A stretch of DNA of 32,990 nt from Pseudomonadota bacterium (GTDB lineage: Bacteria; Pseudomonadota; Alphaproteobacteria; Sphingomonadales; Sphingomonadaceae): NCBI GenBank assembly GCA_963205175.1, contig CAUJIW010000161.1, positions 1 to 32,990 on the forward strand. Reading direction: 5' to 3'. A model generated the notes under the pieces. It was not told where the DNA came from. It was given only the letters and a program-made list of their open reading frames with translations, and ran no database searches. Positions 23,573 to 31,906 of this stretch are shown piece by piece. Position 1 is the first letter of the stretch, and every line of letters starts with the position of its first letter. The position numbers were made by a program, and so were the translations under genes.

Positions 23573-26485
23573 ATGAACAAGGGGGCGGCGTGTCGCGCGC
23601 CGTTGGGTCTGATGCGGAATGAGTTGCGGGCGAGCGCCGCCACGGCGCTGGTGATTGTCATGGGCTGGGCCTTGCCGGCAAAAGCCGACGACACCGAAAC
23701 GGGCGGCGGCATCGACGACATCATCGTCACCGCGCAGCGTCAGGCGGAAACCGCGCAGGACGTGCCCATCGCCATCACCGCCTTCAGCGGCGACGACATG
23801 GCGCGGCGCCAGATCGAGGGCTTCAGCGACCTGCAGTTCAGCACACCGGGCCTGAGTTTTTCCGCCGGCAATTTCCAGGGCGCCAACATCGCCATTCGCG
23901 GCATCGGTCAGACCGCCATCGGCGGCAGCGGCGAAGGCGGCGTCGGCGTCCACATCAACGACATGCCGCTGATCCTGACCCGGCTGCAGGAAAGCGAATA
24001 TTTCGACATGGAGCGCATCGAGGTGCTGCGCGGTCCGCAAGGGACCTTGTTCGGCCGCAATGCCACCGGCGGCGTGGTCAATCTGCTGACCGCCCGCCCG
24101 GTGCTGGAGAACGCCAGCTCGGCCTCGATCGAGTATGGCAATTACGACAGCCTGACGCTGCGCGGCATGGTCAACCTGCCTCTGGGCGACAAGGCGGCGC
24201 TGCGGCTGGCCGGGCTCTACCTCAAGCGCGACGGCTACACCACCAACCTGCACACCGGCAACGACATCGACGGTCGCGACCAGTACGCGCTGCGGGCCAG
24301 CGTGCGGCTGGAACCCGGCGACAACACCCGCATCGACCTGATGGGGCAGTATTTCCGCGAGAACTCCAATCGCTCGCGGATGCAGAAGCAGATGTGCCAC
24401 CGCGATCCCACCGGCATTCTCGGTTGTCAGCCCGATGCGCTGGCCTATGAAACCGTCAACATGAATGCGACGCTGAGCGGCCTGCTCACCTCGCCCTATC
24501 TGTTCGGCGGCACGCCGCTGGCCGGGCTGGCGCTGACCTCGGGCGGCGAGGACGCGGCCTTCGGCGTGGTCAACCCCGCCGACATGCGCACCGTCAACAT
24601 CGACTATGAACCGCGCCATTACAGCGAGGAAGTGGTGGCGATGCTGAATGCCACCCACAGCCTCGACACCCTGGAGCTGTCGGTGGTGGCCGGCTACCAG
24701 CGCAGCACCAACCGCTCCAACACCGACTATTATTTCACGGTGGAAAACCCGGTCGCCGTGCCGGCGGCCTTCGCCGCCCTGTTCCCCACCGCCTACAACG
24801 CCTTCTACACCCAGGGCTGGCCGGTGTCGCAAATCACGCCGGACCGCTATCTCGGCGTCGCCAACGGCGCCGTTGCCTACACCGGCGGCAGCACCGACAG
24901 CTACGACCAGTCCTACGGCCGCGAAGAACAATATTCCGTCGAGCTGAAGGCCCGCACCCAGTTCGACGGCTGGTTCAACGCCACGCTGGGCGTCTCCTAT
25001 TTCGATGCCACCGGGCGGGCCGACTATTACATCGCCTCGGCCCAGCTCGACTATGCCAGCTTCATCCTGCCGACGCTCGGCGTGCTGTCGGCCGGCGCCA
25101 GCCACCCCTATTACGCGGCGGTGGTCAACGCCCTGACCAACGGCCAGCCCTCGCCGCTCGATGGTCTCGCCGCCGCACCGGCCTATTACAATTCCGAAGG
25201 CTATCGCTACACGCTGAAGTCGCTGGCGGTGTTCGGCGAGGCGTACGCCGAGATCACGCCCGATCTCAAACTGACCGCCGGCCTGCGCGGCCTGCGCGAT
25301 CGCAAGAGCGTCACCGACCGCGCCATCCTCTTCAACGGCACCACGGTGATCGGCTCGGACACCATCGACGGCCTGCCGACCCATCGCACCGACCGCACGA
25401 CCTTCCGCCGGCTGACCGGCCGCCTGGTGCTCGACTGGAAGCCCAGCCTGCCCTTCACCGACGACACGCTGGTCTATGTCTCCTACGCCCGCGGCTTCAA
25501 GTCGGGCGGCTTCAACCCGCCGTTCGATCCGGTGCAGTATCCCGATGCCTCGCTGACCTATCAGCCGGAAGCGATCAACGCCTTCGAGATCGGCACCAAG
25601 AACGTGCTGGCCGATGGTCGGCTGCGCCTCAACCTGTCCGGCTTCTACTACGACTACAAGGGGCTGCAGGTCGGCGTCACCCGCAATCGCACCACCATCA
25701 ACGAGAATATCGACGCCGAGATCTATGGCCTGGAGGCCGACGTGCAGGCCCGCCCGCACCCGCACTGGCGGCTGTCGCTGGGCGGCTCGCTGATGAACAG
25801 CCGGATCAGGAACGGCAGCTCCGTCGATACCCGCGACCCCAGCGCCGGGCGTGACGACGTGGTCATCATCAAGGACATCGCCTCGTCGGCCAACTGCGCG
25901 GTCATCCCCGCCGCCACCGGCATCCCGCGCGCCGACCTGCTTGCGCCGGCGCTGTTCGCGGCGACCGGAGGCACGGTGGCGGTGCCGGGCACCAACACCG
26001 TGGGCGCCTTCTCGTCGTGCGCGGCGCTGGCCGGCGCCATCGACACGCTGGGCCTGCCCTACCAGGTGCTGCGTGACGCCAACGGCAACCCCGTCGGCCT
26101 GCCATCCGGCGTCGAGGTGGACCTCGCCGGCAACGAGTTGCAGCTGACGCCCAACTGGATGGTGACGCTGGGCGTCGAATATGCCCGCCCCGTGTTCACC
26201 GACCTGCGGCTGACGCTGCGGGTCGACTATTCGGCGCGCGGCGGTTTCTATGGCCGCATGTACAACCGGCCGATCGACCGAATCAGCGGCTATGACATCT
26301 GGAACGCCCAGGCCCAGCTCGACGGCCCCGGGGATCGCTGGTTCGTCCGGCTGTTCGTCCAGAACATCGAGAACGAGGACAATGTCACCGGGATTTATGT
26401 GACCGACCCGGCGACCGGCCTGTTCACCAACGTCTTCACCACCGAGCCGCGACGCTACGGCTTGGCCGCCGGCATCAACTTCTGA
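23573..26485 (+). CDS. TonB-dependent outer-membrane receptor (first of tandem pair)
   Basis: About 970 residues. A signal peptide ends near ALPAKA|DD, followed by a TonB-box-like DDIIVTAQRQAE, the plug domain (QDVPIAITAFSGDDM ... IAIRGIG ... ERIEVLRGPQGTLFGRNATGG) and a long 22-strand-type barrel ending PRRYGLAAGINF, with a C-terminal Phe as usual for BamA-inserted barrels. The first ATG (23573) gives a long n-region; ATG 23612 (MRNELRASAATAL) gives a more standard signal peptide and is a real alternative. Two conserved Cys pairs (MCHRDPTGILGC; SANC ... SSCAAL) suggest disulfide-closed surface loops. It resembles the large sphingomonad receptor class; the ligand (siderophore, aromatic, glycan or other) is unknown. 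The next gene is its paralogue. Confidence 0.93.
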   Translation: MNKGAACRAPLGLMRNELRASAATALVIVMGWALPAKADDTETGGGIDDIIVTAQRQAETAQDVPIAITAFSGDDMARRQIEGFSDLQFSTPGLSFSAGNFQGANIAIRGIGQTAIGGSGEGGVGVHINDMPLILTRLQESEYFDMERIEVLRGPQGTLFGRNATGGVVNLLTARPVLENASSASIEYGNYDSLTLRGMVNLPLGDKAALRLAGLYLKRDGYTTNLHTGNDIDGRDQYALRASVRLEPGDNTRIDLMGQYFRENSNRSRMQKQMCHRDPTGILGCQPDALAYETVNMNATLSGLLTSPYLFGGTPLAGLALTSGGEDAAFGVVNPADMRTVNIDYEPRHYSEEVVAMLNATHSLDTLELSVVAGYQRSTNRSNTDYYFTVENPVAVPAAFAALFPTAYNAFYTQGWPVSQITPDRYLGVANGAVAYTGGSTDSYDQSYGREEQYSVELKARTQFDGWFNATLGVSYFDATGRADYYIASAQLDYASFILPTLGVLSAGASHPYYAAVVNALTNGQPSPLDGLAAAPAYYNSEGYRYTLKSLAVFGEAYAEITPDLKLTAGLRGLRDRKSVTDRAILFNGTTVIGSDTIDGLPTHRTDRTTFRRLTGRLVLDWKPSLPFTDDTLVYVSYARGFKSGGFNPPFDPVQYPDASLTYQPEAINAFEIGTKNVLADGRLRLNLSGFYYDYKGLQVGVTRNRTTINENIDAEIYGLEADVQARPHPHWRLSLGGSLMNSRIRNGSSVDTRDPSAGRDDVVIIKDIASSANCAVIPAATGIPRADLLAPALFAATGGTVAVPGTNTVGAFSSCAALAGAIDTLGLPYQVLRDANGNPVGLPSGVEVDLAGNELQLTPNWMVTLGVEYARPVFTDLRLTLRVDYSARGGFYGRMYNRPIDRISGYDIWNAQAQLDGPGDRWFVRLFVQNIENEDNVTGIYVTDPATGLFTNVFTTEPRRYGLAAGINF

Positions 26486-26550
26486 TAGCATCATCAGCCA
26501 GGGCACTGCTCGCGTGCCGGCAAGGCGTGGCAGCTATCGTTACGCCGCAG

Positions 26551-26579
26551 GTGCTGCTATTTTTTGTGCGTAGCAGCAC
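26551..26579. repeat. Perfect inverted repeat between the two TonB receptors
   Basis: Arms GTGCTGCTA (26551-26559) and TAGCAGCAC (26571-26579) enclose an 11-nt loop starting with TTTTTT, 66 bp after the first receptor's stop. No T-run follows the right arm, so it is not a standard terminator. It may be a regulatory hairpin or operator. Further on, TGGACA (26592-26597) and TTATAC (26617-26622) are a weak promoter candidate for the second receptor. Confidence 0.5.
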
Positions 26580-26723
26580 TCCGCAAACCGCTGGACAAGC
26601 CCTGATTTCCTTGTTCTTATACCTGAACGGGGGATGTGGAGACTTGGCCGTGTTCCCCGCACGCGACATGGATGCCGCCATCAGATGCGGTGCCTCGCGT
26701 GGTCAAACCTGGGGAGGAACACG

Positions 26724-29635
26724 ATGGCTCTTAACGCCCGCGCCGCATGGCGCGCACCTACCGTATCATCCGCGTCACTCATTGCCCTGCTGGCCACCAG
26801 CACTTTTCTGACACCCACCCTTGCACTCGCGCAGCAGCAGCCCACCACGGTGCTTGAAGACATCGTCGTCACCGCCCAGCGTCAGGCGGAGTCGCTGCAG
26901 GATGTGCCGATCGCCGTCGCCGCCTTCGGCGCCGCCGATCTGGAAAAGCGCCAGATCGAGAGTTTCGGCGACCTGCAGTTCTCGGCCCCCAACGTCAACT
27001 TCACCGTCGGCAACTTCACCACCTCCAACACACCATCCGCGGCGTTGGCAACGCCGTCGTCGGCGGCGGCTCGGAAAGCGGTGTCGGCATCCACTTCAAC
27101 GACATGCCGGTGCTGACGCCGCGCATGCTGGAAATCGAGTATTTCGACATCGAGCGCATCGAGGTCCTGCGCGGTCCGCAGGGCACGCTGTTCGGCCGTA
27201 ACGCGACGGGCGGCGCGGTCAACGTCATCTCGAAAAAGGCATCGCATGAATTCGGCGCCGAGGGCGAGATCGAGTACGGCAACTACGACAGCATCAAGGT
27301 CAAGGGCATGGTCAACGTGCCGCTGGTCGACCAGAAGCTCGCCGTTCGCCTGAGCGGCATCTACATCAACCGCGACGGTTACACGAAGAACATCTATACC
27401 GGCAACAAGATCGATGGCCGCGACCAGTATGCCCTGCGCGGCACGATCCGCTTCGAGCCGTCGGAAAATACCCGCATCGACCTGACCGCCCAGTATTTCC
27501 GCGAAGACGACAACCGCTCGCGCATCCAGAAGCAGATGTGCAACAACGACGCCACCGGCATCCTCGGCTGCGCGCCGGACAGCCTGGAGTTCGAGCCGGT
27601 CAACACCATCGCGACGCTGGGCGGCATCCTGAGTTCCTCCCTGCTGCTGAGCGGCCCGCTTTCCGGTCTCGCATTGATGTCGCCGGGCAACACCTCGACG
27701 ACCGGCGTGGTCAATCCGGAAGGCTATCGCAAGGTCAACATCGACTTCGAGCCAAAGCACGACGCCGAGGAAACCATGGTCACGCTGGCCTTCCAGCATG
27801 ACTTCGAGAAGTTCAACTTCTCCGTCGTCGCCGGCTATCAGGATACCTACGTCGACTCGAACACCGACTACCTGCTGGTGGCGGAAAACCCGCAGTCGGT
27901 GCCGGCGGCCTTCGCCGCCTCCTTCCCGACGGTCTACAACCTGTTCTACACGCAGGGGTTCCCGGTGTCGGCGGTGGACATGAACGGCTATGCCGGCGTC
28001 GCCAACGGCAACATCGCCTATGTGGGCGACGGCTCGACCTCCTATGACCGCTCCTATGGCGACTCGAAGCAGTATTCCTTCGAAGCCAAGCTGGCGTCGC
28101 AGTTCGACGGCGCTTTCAATTTCCTGGTCGGCGGCATCTACTTCGACCAGAAATCCCGCACCGATTACAACGTGATCGCGGCTGGCCTCGATTATGCGGG
28201 CTTCCTGCTGCCAACGGTGACGACGTTGAGCGGCTGCTCCAGCGGCGCCACGCCGCCGGCGACCTGCGCCGCCATCGCCACCGCCCTCGCCACCGGCACC
28301 CAGGTGCCGCTCGATGGCGTCTACGTGGCGCCAAGCTACTATGGCAACGAGTCCAACGAGACGACGCTGAAATCCTGGGCGCTGTTCGGCGAGGCCTATT
28401 ACGAGTTCAACGACGAACTGAAACTGACCCTTGGCGGGCGCTATCTGCAGGACAAGAAAACCGTCTATGACCGCCAGGTGCTGTTCAATACACCGCAGGC
28501 GATCAATCCGGGTGGCGTGCCGGCAGGACTGCCAGACTATCGCAGCGACCGGGTGAAATTCAAGCGGGTCACCGGCCGCGCCGTGATCGACTGGTCGCCG
28601 ACGCTCTCCTTCACCGACTCGACGCTGGTCTATGCCTCCTACTCGCGCGGCTTCAAGTCAGGCGGCTTCAACCCGCCATTCGACCCGGTGGTGTTCCCGG
28701 ACTCCTCGCCCTACTACGGCCCGGAAACCATCAACGCCTTTGAAATCGGCACCAAGAACACGCTGGCCGGCGGAACGCTGCAGGTGAACCTCACCGGCTT
28801 CTACTACGACTACAAAGGCCTGCAGATCTCGACCATCCGCAACCGCACCTCGTTCAACGAGAACATCGACGCCGAGGTCTATGGCCTGGAGTCGGAGTTC
28901 CTCGCCAAACCGACACCGCGGCTGCTGCTGAACGCCAGCCTGTCGCTGCTCAAGACCAAGATCAAGAACGGCTCGTTCATCGACACCCGCGATCCGTCGG
29001 GTGGCCGCGACGACGTGGTCATCATCAAGGACGTGACCACGGCGGCCAACTGCGCCGTCATTCCGGCGGCCGGCGGCGTCCCGCGTGCTGATCTGGTGGC
29101 GCCGGCGCTGTTCGCCGGCGGCACGGTGCCGGTACCGGGCACCAACACGGTGGGCGCCTTCTCGTCCTGCGCGGCGCTGGCCTCGGCGATCGCGGCCAAC
29201 AGCCTGCCCTACCAGGTGGTGCGGGACGCCAACGGCAACGTCATCGGCCTGCCGGGCGGCGTCTCGGTCAGCGTCAAGGGCAACGAACTGCCGCAATCAC
29301 CCAACTGGATGATCAGCCTGGGCGCCCAGTACACCCAGCCGCTGGGTGGCGAATACTCGCTCACCATGCGGGTGGACTATTCGGCGCGCGGCAGCTTCTG
29401 GGGTCGCATCTACAACAGCCCGGTCGACAAGATCAAAGGCTATGACCTCTGGAACGCCCAGCTCCAGCTCGACGCGCCGGATGACCGCTGGTTCCTTCGC
29501 GCCTTCGTGCAGAACATCGAGAACGACAATTCGGTGACCGGCATGTACGTCACCGATCCGTCGTCGGGCCTGTTCACCAATGTCTTCACCACAGAACCGC
29601 GTCGCTATGGCCTGGCGGCCGGCTTCCGCTTCTGA
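26724..29635 (+). pseudogene. TonB-dependent receptor paralogue interrupted by a 1-nt frameshift
   Basis: The start ATG (26724) has a strong GGGGAGGA site and encodes a signal peptide (about 36 residues, ...LTPTLALA|QQQ), DIVVTAQRQAESLQDVPIAVAAF and the start of the plug. After NFTTSN the frame breaks at about 27030: one base is missing from what should be an ATC codon, judging from the first receptor (ANIAIRG). The first frame stops at 27116, while the shifted frame continues TIRGVGN ... GVGIHFNDMPVLTP and stays open for the rest of a complete barrel ending PRRYGLAAGFRF. Restoring one base gives 970 residues, the same as its neighbour. There is no other damage, so either the mutation is recent or it is a sequencing error. 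No slippery heptamer suggests programmed frameshifting. A third Cys pair (LSGCSSGATPPATC) is absent from the first receptor. Confidence 0.88.
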
Positions 29636-29660
29636 CACCTGTCCTTTCAGCCAACTCGTC

Positions 29661-29688
29661 GGGGGAGGGGTAACCCTCCCCCCTTTTT
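29661..29688 (+). terminator. Rho-independent terminator after the TonB receptor pair
   Basis: A perfect 9-bp stem, GGGGGAGGG (29661-29669) with CCCTCCCCC (29674-29682), has a 4-nt loop and is followed by C then five T. It starts 25 bp after the second receptor's stop codon. This is the clearest terminator in the window. Confidence 0.9.
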
Positions 29689-29791
29689 GTCCGGGCCTGC
29701 CGCTGCTACGGACACACGCATGACAACGGATTCACAGCACACGGCAGAGGCGCTCGCACGGTCGCGGCTGGGATTGAGTGGAGTAACCGCG

Positions 29792-30592
29792 ATGACCGAC
29801 GACACCAACCGCACACCACGCCCGGCGGCGACCCTGGTGCTGATGCGCGAGGGCGCGGCCGACCTTGAAGCCTTCATGGTGGTCCGCCACCATGAAATCG
29901 ATTTCGCCGGCGGCGCGCTGGTGTTCCCCGGCGGCAAGGTGGACAGGGACGATCAGCAGGTCGCCGAGATCGGCGCGGCCGAGACCCACGACGCCATCAA
30001 CGAGCTGGACCCGCTCGGCCGCATCGCCGCGATCCGCGAAACCTATGAGGAAGCCGGCGTGTTGTTCGCCCGTGACGCCCGGTCCGGCACGGTGCTGGAC
30101 CCGCGCCAGTTCAGCCTTGCCGATGAGCGCAAGCGCCTGGCGGCGGGCGACCTCCGGTTCAGCGAATTCCTGCACGTCCAGGGGCTGACGCTGGACACCG
30201 GCGCACTGACCCCGTTCGCGCGCTGGATCGGCCCCAGGCACATGCCCAAGCGGTTTGACACCATGTTCTATCTGGCGACCTCCCCGGTTGACCAGACCGG
30301 CTCCCACGATGGCAGCGAGTCGGTGGATTCGGTGTGGATCAGCCCGCGCCAGGCCTGCTGCGAGGCCGATGCCGGCCAGCGCACCATCATCTTCCCGACC
30401 CGTCGCAACCTCGAACGTCTGGCCCAGTATGGCAGCATCGCCGAGGCGCTGGCCGGCGCCCATGCCCAGCCGGTGCTCCAGGTCGAACCCTTTATCCAGG
30501 ACCGCGACGGCGAGCGTTACCTGTGCATCCGCGATGACGCCGGCTACCCGGTGACCTCGGAGCTGCTGGCGAAGGCGCTGCGCGGCGCCTGA
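29792..30592 (+). CDS. Nudix hydrolase of the NUDT19 / CoA-diphosphatase-like type
   Basis: A 266-residue Nudix protein. The Nudix box is split by an insertion: FPGGKVDRDD at residues 45-54, then AAIRETYEEAGVLF at 79-92, which keeps the metal-binding RExxEE core. The split box, the order of motifs and the block ALTPFARWIGPRHMPKRFDTMFYLA are characteristic of eukaryotic NUDT19, a CoA/acyl-CoA diphosphatase. A similar role in trimming CoA or acyl-CoA is therefore plausible but unproven. ATG 29792 is preceded by GGAG at suitable spacing; two earlier in-frame ATGs exist without ribosome sites. It lies just after the receptor terminator and converges on the PEP-CTERM gene. Confidence 0.87.
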   Translation: MTDDTNRTPRPAATLVLMREGAADLEAFMVVRHHEIDFAGGALVFPGGKVDRDDQQVAEIGAAETHDAINELDPLGRIAAIRETYEEAGVLFARDARSGTVLDPRQFSLADERKRLAAGDLRFSEFLHVQGLTLDTGALTPFARWIGPRHMPKRFDTMFYLATSPVDQTGSHDGSESVDSVWISPRQACCEADAGQRTIIFPTRRNLERLAQYGSIAEALAGAHAQPVLQVEPFIQDRDGERYLCIRDDAGYPVTSELLAKALRGA

Positions 30593-30620
30593 GCGCGATC
30601 AGCCCACCCCAAAACGCGAG

Positions 30621-30648
30621 AAGGGACGGCCATCCTGGGCCGCCCCTT
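30621..30648. terminator. Hairpin between convergent Nudix and PEP-CTERM genes
   Basis: Arms AAGGGACGGCC (30621-30631) and GGCCGCCCCTT (30638-30648) pair with one mismatch around a 6-nt loop. It follows the Nudix stop by 28 bp. On the minus strand a TTTT lies 7 nt past the stem, so it may act in both directions, moderately. Confidence 0.6.
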
Positions 30649-30670
30649 CATCCACAGCCTCAAGGCCGGC

Positions 30671-30786
30671 AGTCAGACCCTGCGCCGGCGGCGGCCGGCA
30701 GTCAGACCCTGCGCCGGCGGCGGCCGGCAGTCAGACCCTGCGCCGGCGGCGGCCGGCAGTCAGACCTTGCGCCGGCGGCGGCCGGC
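30671..30786 (-). repeat. Four tandem 29-bp units carrying the PEP-CTERM gene's coding end
   Basis: Units start at 30671, 30700, 30729 and 30758. The first three are identical; the fourth differs by one base (C to T at 30767). The fourth unit contains the last codons and the stop of the PEP-CTERM gene on the minus strand; the other three lie downstream of the stop. Read in the matching frame each unit encodes ...AGRRRR(R/K)V-stop, so the C-terminal Arg tail and stop codon are repeated. Each unit also contains GCCGGC arms around 4 nt and can form a hairpin. Units abut directly without spacers. Confidence 0.93.
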
Positions 30787-31506
30787 AGCGGCCAGGCCCA
30801 GGGCACCCATGCCCATCAGGCCCAGCGTGGCCGGCTCCGGCACGTCGGCGACGCGCACCGCGACATTGTCGAGTTCGAAGGCATAGGATGTCGCCGAGAA
30901 CACCAGCCGGGTGAATTGCTCGTGCACGTCGAAATAGAGATTGACGTATCGATTGGCGCCCGCGGCAACCTGATCACCGCTGACCGCGGCGGCGGCGCGA
31001 ACATCGGCACCCGTGAGAGTCAGCAGCGCGTCATCGCCCGCGTAGAAGGTGATGCTGTTATAGTCGTCCATCGACCCCCAGTAGAGACCGAGATAGTCGA
31101 TTTTCTTGCCGGCGAACAACGGGTTGCTGCTCAACGCACTGGTGAAGTCGATGGTCGCGGAGTCGCTGGCGCCGCCCAGCAGGGCCGGACCGGCCGCGAA
31201 GCAGGTGCTCTCGTGCCCCGGCGCGGCGGCCGTGGCGACCGAGCCCTTGCGGATCACGTAATCACCGCTGATCTGAACGCCGAAGGCCGTCGAATTGAGG
31301 CCGCAGCCGCCGTCTTCCGTGTCGAACGTCTCGACGAACAGGCCTCGCGCAAGATCGTTGTTGTTGTCGGGCGTGAGCGCGCTGGTCAGTTGTGAACCAT
31401 CCCCCGGATCAACGCCGCCGAAACTGATCATGACCGCCGCGGCGGGCGTCGCGGTCATCAAGGCCATGGCGCCGGCGACGCCAAGGATCACAGCTTTCAA
31501 GGTCAT
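30760..31506 (-). CDS. PEP-CTERM sorting-domain exported protein
   Basis: A 248-residue exported protein. The N-terminus (MTLKAVILGVAGAMALMTATPAAA) is a signal peptide. The middle is a single beta-rich domain with two close Cys (GGCGLNS and STCFAAG) and no family that I can name. The C-terminus has VPEPATLGLMG, a hydrophobic segment and GRRRRKV, the tripartite signal for exosortase/EpsH processing, usually tied to exopolysaccharide or biofilm. No exosortase is in the window. ATG 31504-31506 is chosen because it starts the signal peptide and has GGGATG upstream; the frame extends 26 codons further. The gene tail lies in a 29-bp tandem repeat. Function unknown; surface or matrix protein is the inference. 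Confidence 0.9.
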   Translation of the reverse strand: MTLKAVILGVAGAMALMTATPAAAVMISFGGVDPGDGSQLTSALTPDNNNDLARGLFVETFDTEDGGCGLNSTAFGVQISGDYVIRKGSVATAAAPGHESTCFAAGPALLGGASDSATIDFTSALSSNPLFAGKKIDYLGLYWGSMDDYNSITFYAGDDALLTLTGADVRAAAAVSGDQVAAGANRYVNLYFDVHEQFTRLVFSATSYAFELDNVAVRVADVPEPATLGLMGMGALGLAAAGRRRRKV

Positions 31507-31622
31507 GTCATCATCCCGTTCATTGAATTGGTGCCGGTTCATCAGCATCAATCGTGCCAGGGTGAAATTACCACGTGACTTCAAATGGTTGATTGACGCA
31601 GATGGTTAACCCAGGCTGCATT

Positions 31623-31648
31623 TGTCATGCTCGCCGACGGGCATGACA
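31623..31648. repeat. Inverted repeat downstream of tRNA-Val
   Basis: Perfect 8-bp arms TGTCATGC (31623-31630) and GCATGACA (31641-31648) have a 10-nt loop. It lies between the tRNA's 3' end and the PEP-CTERM gene's promoter region, both on the minus strand, so it may end the tRNA transcript or be an operator. No T-run is adjacent. The rest of the 31507-31750 spacer shows no gene. Confidence 0.45.
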
Positions 31649-31750
31649 GACAGTTGTGCCAGGACGGCACAGCCGCACGGACGGATCGCACGGCCGCGGC
31701 GGATCGACCGAAGGCGCGCGTCGTCCGGGATCACTGCGGAAAGAGAGAAA

Positions 31751-31825
31751 TGGTGGGCGCGGCAAGGATTGAACTTGCGACCCCTGCGATGTCAACACAG
31801 TGCTCTACCACTGAGCTACGCGCCC
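31751..31825 (-). tRNA. tRNA-Val (anticodon GAC)
   Basis: A 75-nt cloverleaf including an encoded CCA end (31751-31753). The acceptor stem GGGCGCG/CGCGCCC is perfect. The D-arm is GCTC-AGTGGTA-GAGC, the anticodon arm CTGTG-TTGACAT-CGCAG with anticodon GAC, and the T-arm GCAAG-TTCAATC-CTTGC. It reads the valine codons GUC and GUU. A T-rich stretch (TTTCTCTCTTTCC) follows directly after CCA and may help end the transcript. Confidence 0.97.
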
Positions 31826-31906
31826 ACCCGGGTCATCCGGCCGTTGCGACAACCGCCGGAGCGAAGCGGCCTTATAACGGAACGAGCGGTTGGCGCAAGC
31901 CGTAAA

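Noticed and set aside
23558..26506. Minus-strand open frame of about 980 codons opposite the first TonB receptor
   Set aside because: The plus strand encodes an unmistakable receptor; the antisense frame is low-complexity His/Gly/Val/Arg with no family features.
27020..27040. Programmed ribosomal frameshift in the second TonB receptor
   Set aside because: No slippery heptamer, no downstream pseudoknot evident, and the family shows no need for such regulation; a base deletion or sequencing error explains it better.
30671..30786. 29-bp repeats considered as a CRISPR array
   Set aside because: The units abut with no spacers, overlap a coding end, and no cas genes are present; it is a simple tandem repeat.
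31622..31905. Open frame with WARQGLNLRPLRCQHSALPLSY-like sequence on the plus strand
   Set aside because: This is the well-known spurious translation antisense to a tRNA; here it lies across tRNA-Val.
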